Part shown: one piece after another, positions 24,814 through 34,290 of the stretch
How positions within the stretch are numbered: the stretch's first letter is position 1
How the letters are laid out: every line of letters starts with the position of its first letter
Source of the DNA: Clostridiaceae bacterium
GTDB lineage: Bacteria; Bacillota; Clostridia; Lachnospirales; Lachnospiraceae
Direction: 5' to 3'
Assembly: GCA_910575585.1 (NCBI GenBank)
Contig: CAJTGF010000016.1
Coordinates: 22,204 to 86,203 of the forward strand
DNA: 64,000 nucleotides
Translations under genes and position numbers: made by a program
The notes under the pieces: generated by a model
Databases searched by the model: none
Told to the model about the DNA's origin: nothing
The model's input: the letters and a program-made list of their open reading frames with translations, nothing else

Positions 24814-25602
24814 ATGGCAAGAGCAAGAAGCCCAAGCAGTATTGAAGCTGAAAAGCTATACCAGGATGGGATGAAACTGGTTGATATTGCGAAGAAAATC
24901 GGTGTACCGGACAGCACTGTCCGCAGGTGGAAATCTACCCAAAAATGGGATGAAAATAAAAGCGAACAGAGTAAAAAAAAAGAAACCGAACGCTCGGATA
25001 AAAAGAAACCGAACGCTCGGAAACCCAAAGGAGCGCCGAGAGGGAATAAGAATGCTGCTGGCCACGCCCCATCTACCCCTAAAAGAAATAAAAATGCAGA
25101 AACACATGGAGCCTATTCCAAGGTATACTGGGACACCCTGGATGATGAAGAACTGGGAATGATTGAAAGTATGGGAGATTCCGAGGAAGAACACCTGCTT
25201 ATGCAGCTGCAAATGTTCTCCATACGGGAGCGCCGCCTGATGCAGAGGATCAAGCACTATCGGGAGTTGGAAGCAAAGAACCATGGGTTATCCGTAAAAG
25301 CGGCATCCAAGACCAAAAAGGTGGAGGATGTAACAGATTTTGACGGGGAGAGCGTTGGTGCCGGAAAATATAAGAAGGTGACAGAAACGAGTGTTACCCA
25401 CACGGAAGCTGTTATGAGCAGTATAATGGCCCTGGAGGCTGAATTAACCAAAGTGCAGAGGGCAAAGACAAAGACGATAGAGGCACTGGCAAAGATTAGA
25501 ATGGAGAATGAAAAGCTAGAGCAGGAAACAGCGGGAAGCGATGCAGTTGATGATTGGATTTCTGCTGTTATCGGAGATGATGGTGCATATAAAAAAGAAT
25601 AA
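24814..25602 (+). CDS. Phage terminase small subunit
   Basis: A 262-residue protein with N-terminal helix-turn-helix (LYQDGMKLVDIAKKIGVPDS, TVRRWKSTQKW), a basic low-complexity region (about 50-85) and a long helical middle, the layout of PBSX/YqaS-type small terminases. It recognises phage DNA for packaging and stimulates the large subunit. It overlaps the large subunit gene by 26 nt at most. Confidence 0.85.
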   Translation: MARARSPSSIEAEKLYQDGMKLVDIAKKIGVPDSTVRRWKSTQKWDENKSEQSKKKETERSDKKKPNARKPKGAPRGNKNAAGHAPSTPKRNKNAETHGAYSKVYWDTLDDEELGMIESMGDSEEEHLLMQLQMFSIRERRLMQRIKHYRELEAKNHGLSVKAASKTKKVEDVTDFDGESVGAGKYKKVTETSVTHTEAVMSSIMALEAELTKVQRAKTKTIEALAKIRMENEKLEQETAGSDAVDDWISAVIGDDGAYKKE

Positions 25603-27019
25603 CAATGTGATCCGCAAGCGATTCTTTCAGGAGAGGGTGCCTGTTTACCGGAAAGAGCCTGTTGTATTTGCGGGAGAGGTTTTGCTGTTTGAGCCGGACG
25701 AATGGCAGGCAGGGGCACTGAATGACCTTGCCATAAGTTCAAAGGTTGCCATCAAATCAGGTCAAGGCGTTGGTAAGACAGGAATGGAGGCTGTGGCGTT
25801 ATTGTGGTTTCTGTGCTGCTTTCCATTTCCGAGGATTGTGGCGACAGCTCCAACGAAGCAGCAGCTGCATGATGTGTTATGGTCCGAAGTCAGCAAATGG
25901 ATGAGTAAGTCTCCTTTGCTCTCGGAAATCCTAAAATGGACCAAGACATATATTTATATGCGGAATTATGAAAAGCGTTGGTTCGCGGTAGCCAGGACCG
26001 CCACCAAGCCAGAGAACATGCAGGGATTCCACGAGGATAATATGCTTTTTATTGTAGATGAAGCTTCCGGCGTTGCGGATCCAATCATGGAAGCGATACT
26101 CGGCACTCTGACCGGAGAAAATAACAAATTGCTCATGTGCGGGAACCCCACAAGGACTTCCGGCACATTTTTTGACGCTTTCAATGGGGATAGAGCTCTT
26201 TATCAACGCCATACTGTATCCTCTGCGGACAGTCCCAGAACAAATAAGCAGAACATTGAGGCGTTGATACGTAAGTACGGCCGGGACAGCAATGTGGTGC
26301 TTGTTAGGGTTTACGGGGAATTTCCTAAACAGGAAGATGATGTGTTTATTATTTCGTCACTTATTGATCATTGTTGTATGTTGGACCTCCCTGAAGATAC
26401 GCCTATCAAAAGGATATCTTTCGGTGTGGACGTGGCTCGGTATGGCGGCGACGAGACGGTGATTGCGGCAAATGTCGGAGGAAGAATCACGCTTCCAGCT
26501 ATATTTAGAGGACAGAGTCTTATGACGACGGTAGGGAAAATCGTCCAGCTTTATAGGCAGGCAGTTGCAGAGCATCCCACTTACAGGAAAAAGATATATG
26601 TGAACATAGATGACTGCGGCCTGGGCGGAGGCGTTACAGATCGGCTGGAGGAGGTAAAACGGGAGGAAAAGCTGAACCGGATGGTAATCGTTCCGGTGAA
26701 CGCAGCAGGGAAGGTTCCCGAAGAAAACGTAGGCGACGGCGTGGTGAGGGCCTGCGATCTTTATGACAATATGACAACCTATCTGTGGGGGATTGTAAAG
26801 GAACTTCTGACCAGAGAAGAAATAAGTCTTCAAAATGACAATGAAATGGTAGCGCAGTTTTCATGCAGGAAATACAGGCTGACAAGCAGGGGGAAGATGC
26901 AGCTGGAAAGCAAGGAAGAAATGAAGAAGAGGGGGATCGCCTCTCCAGACAGGGCGGATGCGGTTGCGTTATCTTGCTTTGAGAGAAAGATGTTTCATAT
27001 TGAAAGTCTGGTGGATTAG
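25577..27019 (+). CDS. Phage terminase large subunit
   Basis: About 480 residues. The ATPase half has Walker A KSGQGVGKT (near residue 60), TAPTKQQ and Walker B MLFIVDEAS. The nuclease half has FGVDVARYGGDETV and the terminal RADAVALSCF, acidic metal ligands of the RNase H-like fold. It cuts and pumps DNA into the prohead. The start is uncertain: ATG 25577, ATG 25580 and GTG 25583 all follow GGAG within a few bases. No break is seen. Confidence 0.9.
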   Translation: MMVHIKKNNNVIRKRFFQERVPVYRKEPVVFAGEVLLFEPDEWQAGALNDLAISSKVAIKSGQGVGKTGMEAVALLWFLCCFPFPRIVATAPTKQQLHDVLWSEVSKWMSKSPLLSEILKWTKTYIYMRNYEKRWFAVARTATKPENMQGFHEDNMLFIVDEASGVADPIMEAILGTLTGENNKLLMCGNPTRTSGTFFDAFNGDRALYQRHTVSSADSPRTNKQNIEALIRKYGRDSNVVLVRVYGEFPKQEDDVFIISSLIDHCCMLDLPEDTPIKRISFGVDVARYGGDETVIAANVGGRITLPAIFRGQSLMTTVGKIVQLYRQAVAEHPTYRKKIYVNIDDCGLGGGVTDRLEEVKREEKLNRMVIVPVNAAGKVPEENVGDGVVRACDLYDNMTTYLWGIVKELLTREEISLQNDNEMVAQFSCRKYRLTSRGKMQLESKEEMKKRGIASPDRADAVALSCFERKMFHIESLVD

Positions 27020-27030
27020 GAGGTGAGCAA

Positions 27031-28893
27031 GTGCGGAAAAAGGAAAAAGAACAGGAAAAAATGAAACACTTTGACGGCTACAAAAATATGATGAATAAAT
27101 ACGGGACTAAGAGCGATGTATCAGAACAGTACCGTTTTGAGCGTGACGATCCAGTAACAGATACGGAGCTTACCCTGAATTATGAGGAAAATGGCCTTTT
27201 CTCAAAAATCATAGATATACCGGCGGATGATGCGGTAAGCAGTGGATTTTCCTATGGGCTTAGTGATTTGGATATAGAAAATTTTATTAATGATTCCCTG
27301 GATGAATTGGGGTTTGAGGAGAAAGCCTCCACGGCAATCAAGTGGGCCAGGCTTTACGGCGGTGCCCTGATGGTAATGCTCATTGATGACGGACGGGAAA
27401 TGGAAGAGCCTGTTGACTGGGATAATATCCATGGGATTGATGAACTCATGGTATTTGAAAGGCCCCTGGTCACTCCGGACTACAGTACTATATACGACCA
27501 TGATCCCAAAAACCGAAAATGGTCTAAATTCGGGATGCCGGAGTTCTACACGGTTTCACCGGTGTACGGCCGTTCTTTCCGGGTTCATGAAAGCCGCTGC
27601 CTGATGTTTAAAAACGGCGCATTACCTCAATCCAGTTCCAGAACGGAATACCGCTTCTTTGGGATACCGGAATATGTCAGGGTACATAAAGCCGTGCAGG
27701 AGACGGTTACCTCCCATGGCAACGGGGCCAAGCTGCTGGACAGGGCGGTACAGGCGATCTATAAGATGAATGACCTTGCAAACCTTCTGGAAACCGATGA
27801 GGGCGAGGATATTGTATTGAGAAGACTGCGCATTATAGACATGGCAAAGGGAATCATCAACAGCATTGCCATTGATGCCGACGGAGAGGACTATGATTAT
27901 AAGACCATCACATTTTCAGGAGTAAAAGATATCATAGATGCCGCCTGCAATATGCTCTCGGCCGTCACCAACATCCCCCAGACAAAACTGTTCGGACGTT
28001 CCCCGGCGGGAGAGAATTCTACCGGGGAAAGCGACATGGAGAATTATTATACCTTCGTCCGAAAAATCCAGAAACTAAATCTGAAAAACAATCTGGGCAC
28101 ATTAATTGATGCTATTCTGGCAGCAGGGAAGTATAAGGGCGAATTTGAAGAGGTTCCGTATTACAAGCTGAAGTTTAACCCTTTGTGGAGCCTTAGCGAC
28201 ATGGAACAGGCATCCGTTGACAAGACGAAGGCGGAAACGGAATTCACGAAAGCGCAGACGACACAGGTTTATGTTGATATGCAGGCGCTGGAGCCTTCCG
28301 AAGTCAGAAAAAGCCTGGCAGAAAGCGGCGAATTTACGGTTAACGATATTTTAGATGAAGAGGATGACTGGAGCGCAGCGGAGGAGACAGCTCCTGAATA
28401 TGGGCAGGAGTCAGAGGAAACATCCGACACTGCCCTGTCTGCAGAGACAGATATGGGGGAGACAGGGACAGCTATGGAAATGGATGCTGTAGTACCTGGC
28501 GGCTGTGGAGTTATTGTGGTGAGGGATGGAAGAATCCTGGTTGGCAATCGAAAAGACAGCGGCCTAATCTGCGGGCCTGGAGGACATATTGAAGCCGGGG
28601 AAACGCCGGAGGAAGCAGCTATCAGAGAGGCAAGAGAAGAATTTGGCATTAATGTGGCAGAACTTCTTCCTTTTGAAATGATTTCGGATATGCCGCCAGA
28701 ATACTGTACATCTCAAATATTTCTTTGTACGGAATTTTATGGAGAACCGTTTTCTTTTAATTCCGAGATGGAGAATGCAAGGTTTGAGTCTGTTTCGGAG
28801 TTGTTAAAGGATGAGCTTTTTCTGCCCTTCCGGCTATCCATAGAGACGTTTGTTGAGCGGCTTGAGAAGATGTTGATAAAGGGTGAAGCATAA
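27031..28893 (+). CDS. Portal protein (DUF1073/Acb1-type family) with C-terminal NUDIX hydrolase domain
   Basis: The GTG start follows AGGAGGTGA. Residues 1-440 are a DUF1073-type portal: KYGTKSDVSEQYRF near the start, IIDIPADDAVSSGFSY, ARLYGGALMVMLIDDGR, TKLFGRSPAGENSTGESDM and a helical clip region. After an acidic linker (about 440-485) comes a complete NUDIX domain (about 488-615). It matches the Nudix box exactly from G517: GHIEAGETPEEAAIREAREE followed by FGI. Portals form the dodecameric DNA gate of the head; NUDIX enzymes hydrolyse nucleoside diphosphate-linked compounds. A twelve-fold ring of enzymes at the portal would be packaged in or displayed on the virion. Some relatives of this portal family are annotated as anti-CBASS Acb1-type by homology. 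Confidence 0.85.
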   Translation: MRKKEKEQEKMKHFDGYKNMMNKYGTKSDVSEQYRFERDDPVTDTELTLNYEENGLFSKIIDIPADDAVSSGFSYGLSDLDIENFINDSLDELGFEEKASTAIKWARLYGGALMVMLIDDGREMEEPVDWDNIHGIDELMVFERPLVTPDYSTIYDHDPKNRKWSKFGMPEFYTVSPVYGRSFRVHESRCLMFKNGALPQSSSRTEYRFFGIPEYVRVHKAVQETVTSHGNGAKLLDRAVQAIYKMNDLANLLETDEGEDIVLRRLRIIDMAKGIINSIAIDADGEDYDYKTITFSGVKDIIDAACNMLSAVTNIPQTKLFGRSPAGENSTGESDMENYYTFVRKIQKLNLKNNLGTLIDAILAAGKYKGEFEEVPYYKLKFNPLWSLSDMEQASVDKTKAETEFTKAQTTQVYVDMQALEPSEVRKSLAESGEFTVNDILDEEDDWSAAEETAPEYGQESEETSDTALSAETDMGETGTAMEMDAVVPGGCGVIVVRDGRILVGNRKDSGLICGPGGHIEAGETPEEAAIREAREEFGINVAELLPFEMISDMPPEYCTSQIFLCTEFYGEPFSFNSEMENARFESVSELLKDELFLPFRLSIETFVERLEKMLIKGEA

Positions 28894-29043
28894 AATGAGT
28901 AATGATAAGCTTTGCGAATGAGCAAGGCTTTTTCTTTTGCCTTGTAGGGGCGCTTATTGCGGCTTTATGGGGCTTTTTCATTCCAACAGTAAATTACCTT
29001 ATATAAGGTCAAAATGCCGGCCAAAAGGCGGGAAGGAGGCCAC

Positions 29044-30015
29044 ATGGATGAAGAAATAAGAAGGGATTTAATAAGGAAAAAGTTAAAAGCATCAAATGGC
29101 GGCCAGAACTGGGTAGTTGCCAGATACCATGCCAAGTATCCTGAAAGTGGCGAACGGGAGTATATCCAGCTGTGCGATTCCTATATGGCAATAGAGAAAC
29201 AAGTGCTGCTTAAGTATATTCCGGAGTTGAAATGCATCATTAGCGACGGAACGAAGCTGCACATGGATTCCATATCAGATAATGATGAAAAACGAAAAAA
29301 GAGACGGTTTGAGTATCTGGATAATACGATACGCAGGTTTCGTATTTTATTCGAGACTATCAGGCAAGAAGTGGATTCTTCATTTGGATTGTATCATCTG
29401 TCTGGAGCGCTAAAAAGGGTTGCCGCCTTAGACCGCAAACTCTCTGTGAAAGAATGGAAAAAGACCATAGCTAGGACGCTAGGAATTGATATTCTGGAGG
29501 ACTACTATTCCGGTGAATTTTACAGAGAAATGTTGGAAAAATGGGTGGCTGATAATGTCAATCTTATTACGTCCGTGAAAGACGCCTCCCTGGAGAAAAT
29601 GAAAGAGATTGTATATACAAATTTTATGGAAGGCAAAAGCACGACAAGCATAATTAAAAGGATTCAGCACCAGTATGGCATGGATAAACGCCATGCCAGG
29701 ATGATAGCCAGGGATCAGACCGCTAAACTGAACGCTGCATTGACAAAACATCAGCAGACGGATGCAGGGATTATACGTTATGAATGGTCAACTTCCCTGG
29801 ATGTGCGGGTACGGGCCGGAGACAAGAAGGGGAAAGGGATGATTGATCCCATGGGAAATAACCACAAACGTCTGGAGGGTAAGATATTCTGTTGGGATGA
29901 TCCGCCTCTGGTGGACCGGAAGCGCGGAAGGAGATGCCATCCGGGGGAAGATTATCAGTGTCGGTGCTGCGCTCTTCCGATATTTGATTTTGATACATTG
30001 GATTTGCCGGTGTGA
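29044..30015 (+). CDS. Phage head morphogenesis protein (MuF/SPP1 gp7-like)
   Basis: ATG 29044 lies 4 nt after AGGAGG. The 323-residue protein has a helical N-terminal half and the MuF core: RHARMIARDQTAKLNAALTK, then YEWSTSLDVRVR, GKIFCWDDPP and HPGEDYQCRCCALPIF. These minor head proteins sit inside the capsid at the portal and may be ejected with the DNA. The order portal, MuF, protease/scaffold is normal. Confidence 0.85.
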   Translation: MDEEIRRDLIRKKLKASNGGQNWVVARYHAKYPESGEREYIQLCDSYMAIEKQVLLKYIPELKCIISDGTKLHMDSISDNDEKRKKRRFEYLDNTIRRFRILFETIRQEVDSSFGLYHLSGALKRVAALDRKLSVKEWKKTIARTLGIDILEDYYSGEFYREMLEKWVADNVNLITSVKDASLEKMKEIVYTNFMEGKSTTSIIKRIQHQYGMDKRHARMIARDQTAKLNAALTKHQQTDAGIIRYEWSTSLDVRVRAGDKKGKGMIDPMGNNHKRLEGKIFCWDDPPLVDRKRGRRCHPGEDYQCRCCALPIFDFDTLDLPV

Positions 30016-30029
30016 GGGGGAATTTTTAA

Positions 30030-31889
30030 ATGGGTGGAAACAATCATGATGGTTGGAAGACAACCAAAGAAGGACAGCATTTTCTTTGTTCAGAAAATGG
30101 TGAAATACAGGCAGGATTTGGCGGGAGATTCAATGGGGAAAATGTGTCATCTGCATTTGGACAGTTGAAAAGCTCTAAAAAAGAAAATAGAAGTGTCAGT
30201 GAGAAACCTGGAGAGAACAAGCAAAAGACTGAGATAAAACCTAAAGAGGAAGTTGTCACAAAAACAGGGATGACGAAAACACAGGTAAAAGAACTAGTTC
30301 TTGAATTTGAGAAACTTCAAGATGATTTAAAAAAGAAGTATGGTAAAAAGGCTAAAATACAGCAGATGTCTTCAAGCGAATATAAGAAATATGCTGAATT
30401 AGCGATGAAAATGAATTCTGTACCAATGCAGTATCGAGATAGGAGAAATCCCAAAAGATTTGATGAAAAGGATATTGGCGCTATGACCTTAGATAAGGCA
30501 TGCGAATATATAATGTTTGGACTTAACATGGATGCAATCAATGACAAGACTTATAAACATAGCTGCAGGATAGACAGTATGTCTATAGATAAGACGTATT
30601 ACACAGACGAAGGCTATCTGATAGACCACCCCGTTGTGACTACCTGCGGTATTTTTGAGTACAGGAATGAAGACGGAACCACAAGACGGGAACTGCGCCT
30701 GCCAGAGGATGTCTTTGCAGAGGAATCATTAAAAAGCTACAAAGGAAAACCGATTATCATTACCCACGAAGCCGGGGAAGTAGACAAGGACAATGTCCGC
30801 GGAGAGCAGATCGGAACCATCATGAGCAGTGGGTATCGGGATGGAGACAGCGTCCGCTGTGAGATCATCATTCACGATACCAACGCCCTTAAAAGCTGCG
30901 GGTTAAAAGAATTGTCCCTTGGCTACAGCCTTGATACGGATGATACGCCAGGCGTATACAGAGGAGAACCCTATGACTGTGTGCAAAAAAATATTGAAAT
31001 CAACCATCTTGCGCTTGTCGGGGAGGCGAGAGCCGGCCAAAAGGCCCGTCTCAATATCGACGGCAAAGAGGATGATATACAAATTCTAAAAGGAGGCAGA
31101 GTGATTATGTACAAATTAGATTCAAAAAGCCCTGGGGCTGACGGCCAAACAGAGTTATCACCTGAGGAAATGGAGGCGGCCATTGCTTTATTTAAAGCGC
31201 AGCAGGCCGTAAACCAGGCGAGAGGAGAAGGGACAGACGGTGAGCCTGCAGGGGAGGAATCGGAAGTTGACGCAAATGAGGCGGCAGAGAAAAATCCCAT
31301 TGATAAGGTTCGGGAAAACATAAGCCGCAGGGAGGGCGAGGGAGAGAGTATGGCCCCGAAGGATATGATCGCGGAGCAGAAAGCAGATCTGGATCTGCTT
31401 CTTTCGGAGATTGATAAGCTGCTGGCTGTCAGGGATATGAACGACGACAGTACAGGAGGAGCTGCCGGCAGAGAGGAAGAAACGCCTTCGGAGGAAGAGG
31501 ATGAGGATTCCCCAAAGGAAAGCTTAGAGAAGCCCAATGAGAAGAGAGTGAACATGGATTCCGTGGACAGGATCATCCAGGAACGTCTGGATATCTGCCG
31601 CATGGCAGACAGGCTGCATTTGGACGGCGTGGAAAAGCTTACGGTCCGGGAGGGAAGAAAGCGTATTATCAGGGTGGTGAATCCCAAAGTAAATCTTGAC
31701 GGGAAAAGCGACAGCTACATAAACGCAGCTTATGATATCGCGAAGCAAACATTTTCCGAAAGGGTAAGTACAGATGATCAGCGCCGGAGGATGATAGGCG
31801 ATAAGGTCCGTCAGGACGCCAGGGAGGAGAGCAATTCCAATTCCGCCCGCAAGAATATGATTTCAAGAATGAGAGGAGAAAGGAAATAA
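30030..31889 (+). CDS. DUF2213 prohead protease/scaffold with polyvalent-type N-terminal extension
   Basis: A 619-residue protein, longer than typical DUF2213 members. Residues 1-40 (WKTTKEGQHFLCSENGEIQ, FGGRFNG) match the W-x-TI-x-G-x-H...GGKFxG motif found at the start of cargo domains of phage polyvalent and MuF-linked proteins. Residues 40-175 are a lysine-rich linker plus an unassigned helical region. The DUF2213 domain (about 180-345, with SMSIDKTYYTDEGYLIDHPV, KGKPIIITHEAGEV, LKELSLGYS) is a predicted capsid maturation protease. The acidic C-terminal half would be scaffold. Confidence 0.8.
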   Translation: MGGNNHDGWKTTKEGQHFLCSENGEIQAGFGGRFNGENVSSAFGQLKSSKKENRSVSEKPGENKQKTEIKPKEEVVTKTGMTKTQVKELVLEFEKLQDDLKKKYGKKAKIQQMSSSEYKKYAELAMKMNSVPMQYRDRRNPKRFDEKDIGAMTLDKACEYIMFGLNMDAINDKTYKHSCRIDSMSIDKTYYTDEGYLIDHPVVTTCGIFEYRNEDGTTRRELRLPEDVFAEESLKSYKGKPIIITHEAGEVDKDNVRGEQIGTIMSSGYRDGDSVRCEIIIHDTNALKSCGLKELSLGYSLDTDDTPGVYRGEPYDCVQKNIEINHLALVGEARAGQKARLNIDGKEDDIQILKGGRVIMYKLDSKSPGADGQTELSPEEMEAAIALFKAQQAVNQARGEGTDGEPAGEESEVDANEAAEKNPIDKVRENISRREGEGESMAPKDMIAEQKADLDLLLSEIDKLLAVRDMNDDSTGGAAGREEETPSEEEDEDSPKESLEKPNEKRVNMDSVDRIIQERLDICRMADRLHLDGVEKLTVREGRKRIIRVVNPKVNLDGKSDSYINAAYDIAKQTFSERVSTDDQRRRMIGDKVRQDAREESNSNSARKNMISRMRGERK

Positions 31890-32407
31890 TGAGCATGGCT
31901 GTACAGACAAGTTATGGTTTCGGCTTCCCCAAGGGGGTGGCAGGAGGGCTTTATGATTTATCAGCCCATGAGGTATCAACGAGACAGGCGGAGGGAGATG
32001 GGATTTCCTTTGGCATGGGAGTCGTCGTGGGCACTAACAAAGGCATTGATGTGGCGGTTCCCACATCTGCGGCAACGTCCGAAGATTTTGAAGGGGTAGT
32101 TGTCCACAATTCCGTTATGGTTGAAATGGATATGGACGGTAAGGCCTTTATCGGCAGCAGGCGGACAATTGGCTGCCTGCATCACGGAAAAGTCTGGGTA
32201 AAGACAGGCGCCAGCGCGGTCCCGGAATACAAGGAAAAGGTGTACATGATTACATCAGGCGATGAGGCCGGATATTTTACTACGTCCAATGATACGGCAT
32301 CCAAGGTAGAAGTGGGTGCCGTTTTTCTTGGGGAAACCGATAACGGAATCGCAAACGCAGAGTTTTATTCGGGAACTCTGCCTGTTGTGTCAAACAAGGA
32401 AGCATAA
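31889..32407 (+). CDS. Head cement/decoration protein (Gp24-like)
   Basis: The start overlaps the preceding TAA. The 172-residue protein is beta-rich with the order FPKGVAGGLYDLS, FGMGVVVGTN and ISSGDEAGYF-like segments (MITSGDEAGYFTTSN) typical of structural cement proteins between scaffold and capsid genes. It would stabilise the capsid. It is followed by the major capsid protein. Confidence 0.7.
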   Translation: MSMAVQTSYGFGFPKGVAGGLYDLSAHEVSTRQAEGDGISFGMGVVVGTNKGIDVAVPTSAATSEDFEGVVVHNSVMVEMDMDGKAFIGSRRTIGCLHHGKVWVKTGASAVPEYKEKVYMITSGDEAGYFTTSNDTASKVEVGAVFLGETDNGIANAEFYSGTLPVVSNKEA

Positions 32408-32421
32408 AGGAGGATTGACTG

Positions 32422-33453
32422 ATGAAAGATTTCAATATGGATGATTACAGCGCGCTGAAAGGTTCTACGCTTATGAGGGGGCTGGCCGGAAGTGAGCAGC
32501 TTCGCTTTGACAGCCTTGAATCCGCAACTGTGTTTTTTGCCCGTGAGCTTGACCAGGTAAAGGCGAAGACTTATGACAAACAGTACCCGGAGCTTTCAGC
32601 GCTGACCTATTTCCCGATTACCTCCGAGGTAAATGAGGGGGCGGAGACAACCACCTATTACAGCTATGATATCACCGGCATGGCTTCCATTATTAACAAT
32701 TATGCCACAGACCTTCCCAGAGTTGACATCCAGGGAGAACCCCACACGGCAAACATCAGGTCTGTCGGCGATAGTTACGGGTATAATGTGCAGGAGATGA
32801 GGGCCTCACGCATGGCCGGCAAATCCCTGGATGCGAGAAAAGGGGCCGCTGCCAGAAGGGCATCCGACTATATGGTCAACAAGATCGCCTTTGCCGGGGA
32901 TAAGAAACACAATCTGATTGGAATATTTTCAGAGGGGAACGACATTCCAATCTACACCCTGTCTTCGGTTAAGGTAAAAGGCGACGGGGATACGGAGGAA
33001 AAGGAGCATACAGAGTGGAAATATAAGCCGGCAGATTTGATTCTGGAGGACATCAACGGAATACAGATGTTTATCGACCGGATCACCATGTCCATTGAGA
33101 AGCCGGATACCCTTGCGTTGCCTGCGTATATTTATATGGACCTGGCAACCAGGAGGATCCCGGATACGGAGACCACCATTCTAAGCTTTATCAAGGCGCA
33201 CGCCCCGTATCTCAAAAACTTTGAATCCATGCCCGAGCTGCAGGATTCTGCAAAAGATGTCAATCCCAGCGGAAAGAATGTGCTTTTCATGTATACAAAA
33301 GATGAAGAGAAGTTCAGCCTGGAGATACCTCTTCCGTTTTATCAGTATCCCCTGCAGGTGCAGAAGCTGGAGACAGAAGTGCCGTGCGAGACCAGAACCG
33401 CAGGGCTTATTATTTACTATCCGCTGTCCATGGTATTGGCGTACGGAATTTAA
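32422..33453 (+). CDS. Major capsid protein (DUF2184 family)
   Basis: 343 residues, with AAGGAGG upstream. The DUF2184 features are visible: YDKQYPELSALTYFPITSEV, GAETTTYYSYDITGMA, RMAGKSLDARKGAAARRASD and a C-terminal LPFYQYPLQVQKLETEVPCE. The family has the HK97/encapsulin-like capsid fold. Position after cement protein and before connectors agrees. Confidence 0.85.
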   Translation: MKDFNMDDYSALKGSTLMRGLAGSEQLRFDSLESATVFFARELDQVKAKTYDKQYPELSALTYFPITSEVNEGAETTTYYSYDITGMASIINNYATDLPRVDIQGEPHTANIRSVGDSYGYNVQEMRASRMAGKSLDARKGAAARRASDYMVNKIAFAGDKKHNLIGIFSEGNDIPIYTLSSVKVKGDGDTEEKEHTEWKYKPADLILEDINGIQMFIDRITMSIEKPDTLALPAYIYMDLATRRIPDTETTILSFIKAHAPYLKNFESMPELQDSAKDVNPSGKNVLFMYTKDEEKFSLEIPLPFYQYPLQVQKLETEVPCETRTAGLIIYYPLSMVLAYGI

Positions 33454-33467
33454 GAAGGAGGCATATG

Positions 33468-33887
33468 ATGAAGATTATCAACAGGTCGAGAAAGATTATT
33501 GGAATCAACGGGGAGCCGCTGCTCCCCGGAGCCGGCATGGAGCTGCCGGAAGGTTATGAAAACCACCCATCCATCTGCGATTATCTGGCGAAGGGAATCG
33601 TGGTGGATGCCGGGAGGGATATGGTTTCGGCGTCTGGCAGTGACATCAGCGATTTTGAAAGAAAAAGAATTGCCCAGGAGGCCATTGACCAGTATAAGAG
33701 GCAGCAGGAAGAGCAGTTCGAAAAAGAGGCGGCCGGAGCACGGCTGGAGAGGGAGGCTGAAATCAGGGCGGTAAAAGCTATGAGAAAGCCGGAACTTTTG
33801 GTGAAGGCGGCTGGCATGGGGCTGACGGTCAACGATGACGATACGGTGGACGCGCTGAAAGAGAAGATCATAGGCGCTTTTGAATGA
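33468..33887 (+). CDS. Head-associated protein with C-terminal SAP-like helix pair
   Basis: Two ATGs (33465 and 33468) follow AAGGAGG; the second has better spacing. The 139-residue protein starts with a small beta domain (KIINRSRKIIGINGEPLLPG), a coiled-coil middle and a C-terminal KPELLVKAAGMGLTVNDDDT, a helix-extended-loop-helix seen in head-fibre and connector proteins. Function unproven. Confidence 0.55.
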   Translation: MKIINRSRKIIGINGEPLLPGAGMELPEGYENHPSICDYLAKGIVVDAGRDMVSASGSDISDFERKRIAQEAIDQYKRQQEEQFEKEAAGARLEREAEIRAVKAMRKPELLVKAAGMGLTVNDDDTVDALKEKIIGAFE

Positions 33888-33900
33888 CAGGAGGCAGTCT

Positions 33901-34290
33901 GTGGAGGCATTTGAGATCATTCGGGCAGCCATGACGGAATTTGCCCAGGTGGAGGACGACAGGGTGAAGGATTTTATTTCTCTTGCGGAACCTCTGATAA
34001 GCAAGCGCAAATTTGGCAGGCTGTACCCACAGGCATTGGCCTATTTGGCCGCCCATAAGATGAAGCTTTCCGGTTTGGGGAAAAAGATAGGAAAGGGAAC
34101 CATAGGGGATACCATTGGCTTATCGTCTGTTTCAGAAGGTGAGACATCCATTTCCTTTTCCAATAACCAGGCCGGGAACACGTCTACGGATTCTGAATAT
34201 GGCCTTACAGTATACGGGATGCAGTATCTTCAGATGCGGAAACGCTGCGTTATCACAATCATTTCAGCGGGGGTGGAGCATGAGCGTTAA
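33901..34290 (+). CDS. Head-tail adaptor (DUF4054-like)
   Basis: The GTG at 33901 has AGGAGG at 33890-33895. The 129-residue protein contains AMTEFAQVEDDRVKDFISLA, ALAYLAAHKMKL and the serine/glycine loop VSEGETSISFSN, typical of DUF4054 head-completion proteins. It bridges portal and tail. It overlaps the next gene by 11 nt. Confidence 0.75.
   Translation: MEAFEIIRAAMTEFAQVEDDRVKDFISLAEPLISKRKFGRLYPQALAYLAAHKMKLSGLGKKIGKGTIGDTIGLSSVSEGETSISFSNNQAGNTSTDSEYGLTVYGMQYLQMRKRCVITIISAGVEHER

Noticed and set aside
27031..28893. Functional Acb1 anti-CBASS nuclease in the portal
   Set aside because: Only a family label links DUF1073-type portals with Acb1. The HxT-HxT type catalytic pair of a 2H phosphoesterase was not seen.
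30971..31687. 238-residue serine-rich minus-strand frame
   Set aside because: It is antisense to the acidic C-terminal half of the DUF2213 protein; the serine richness mirrors GAG/GAA codons.
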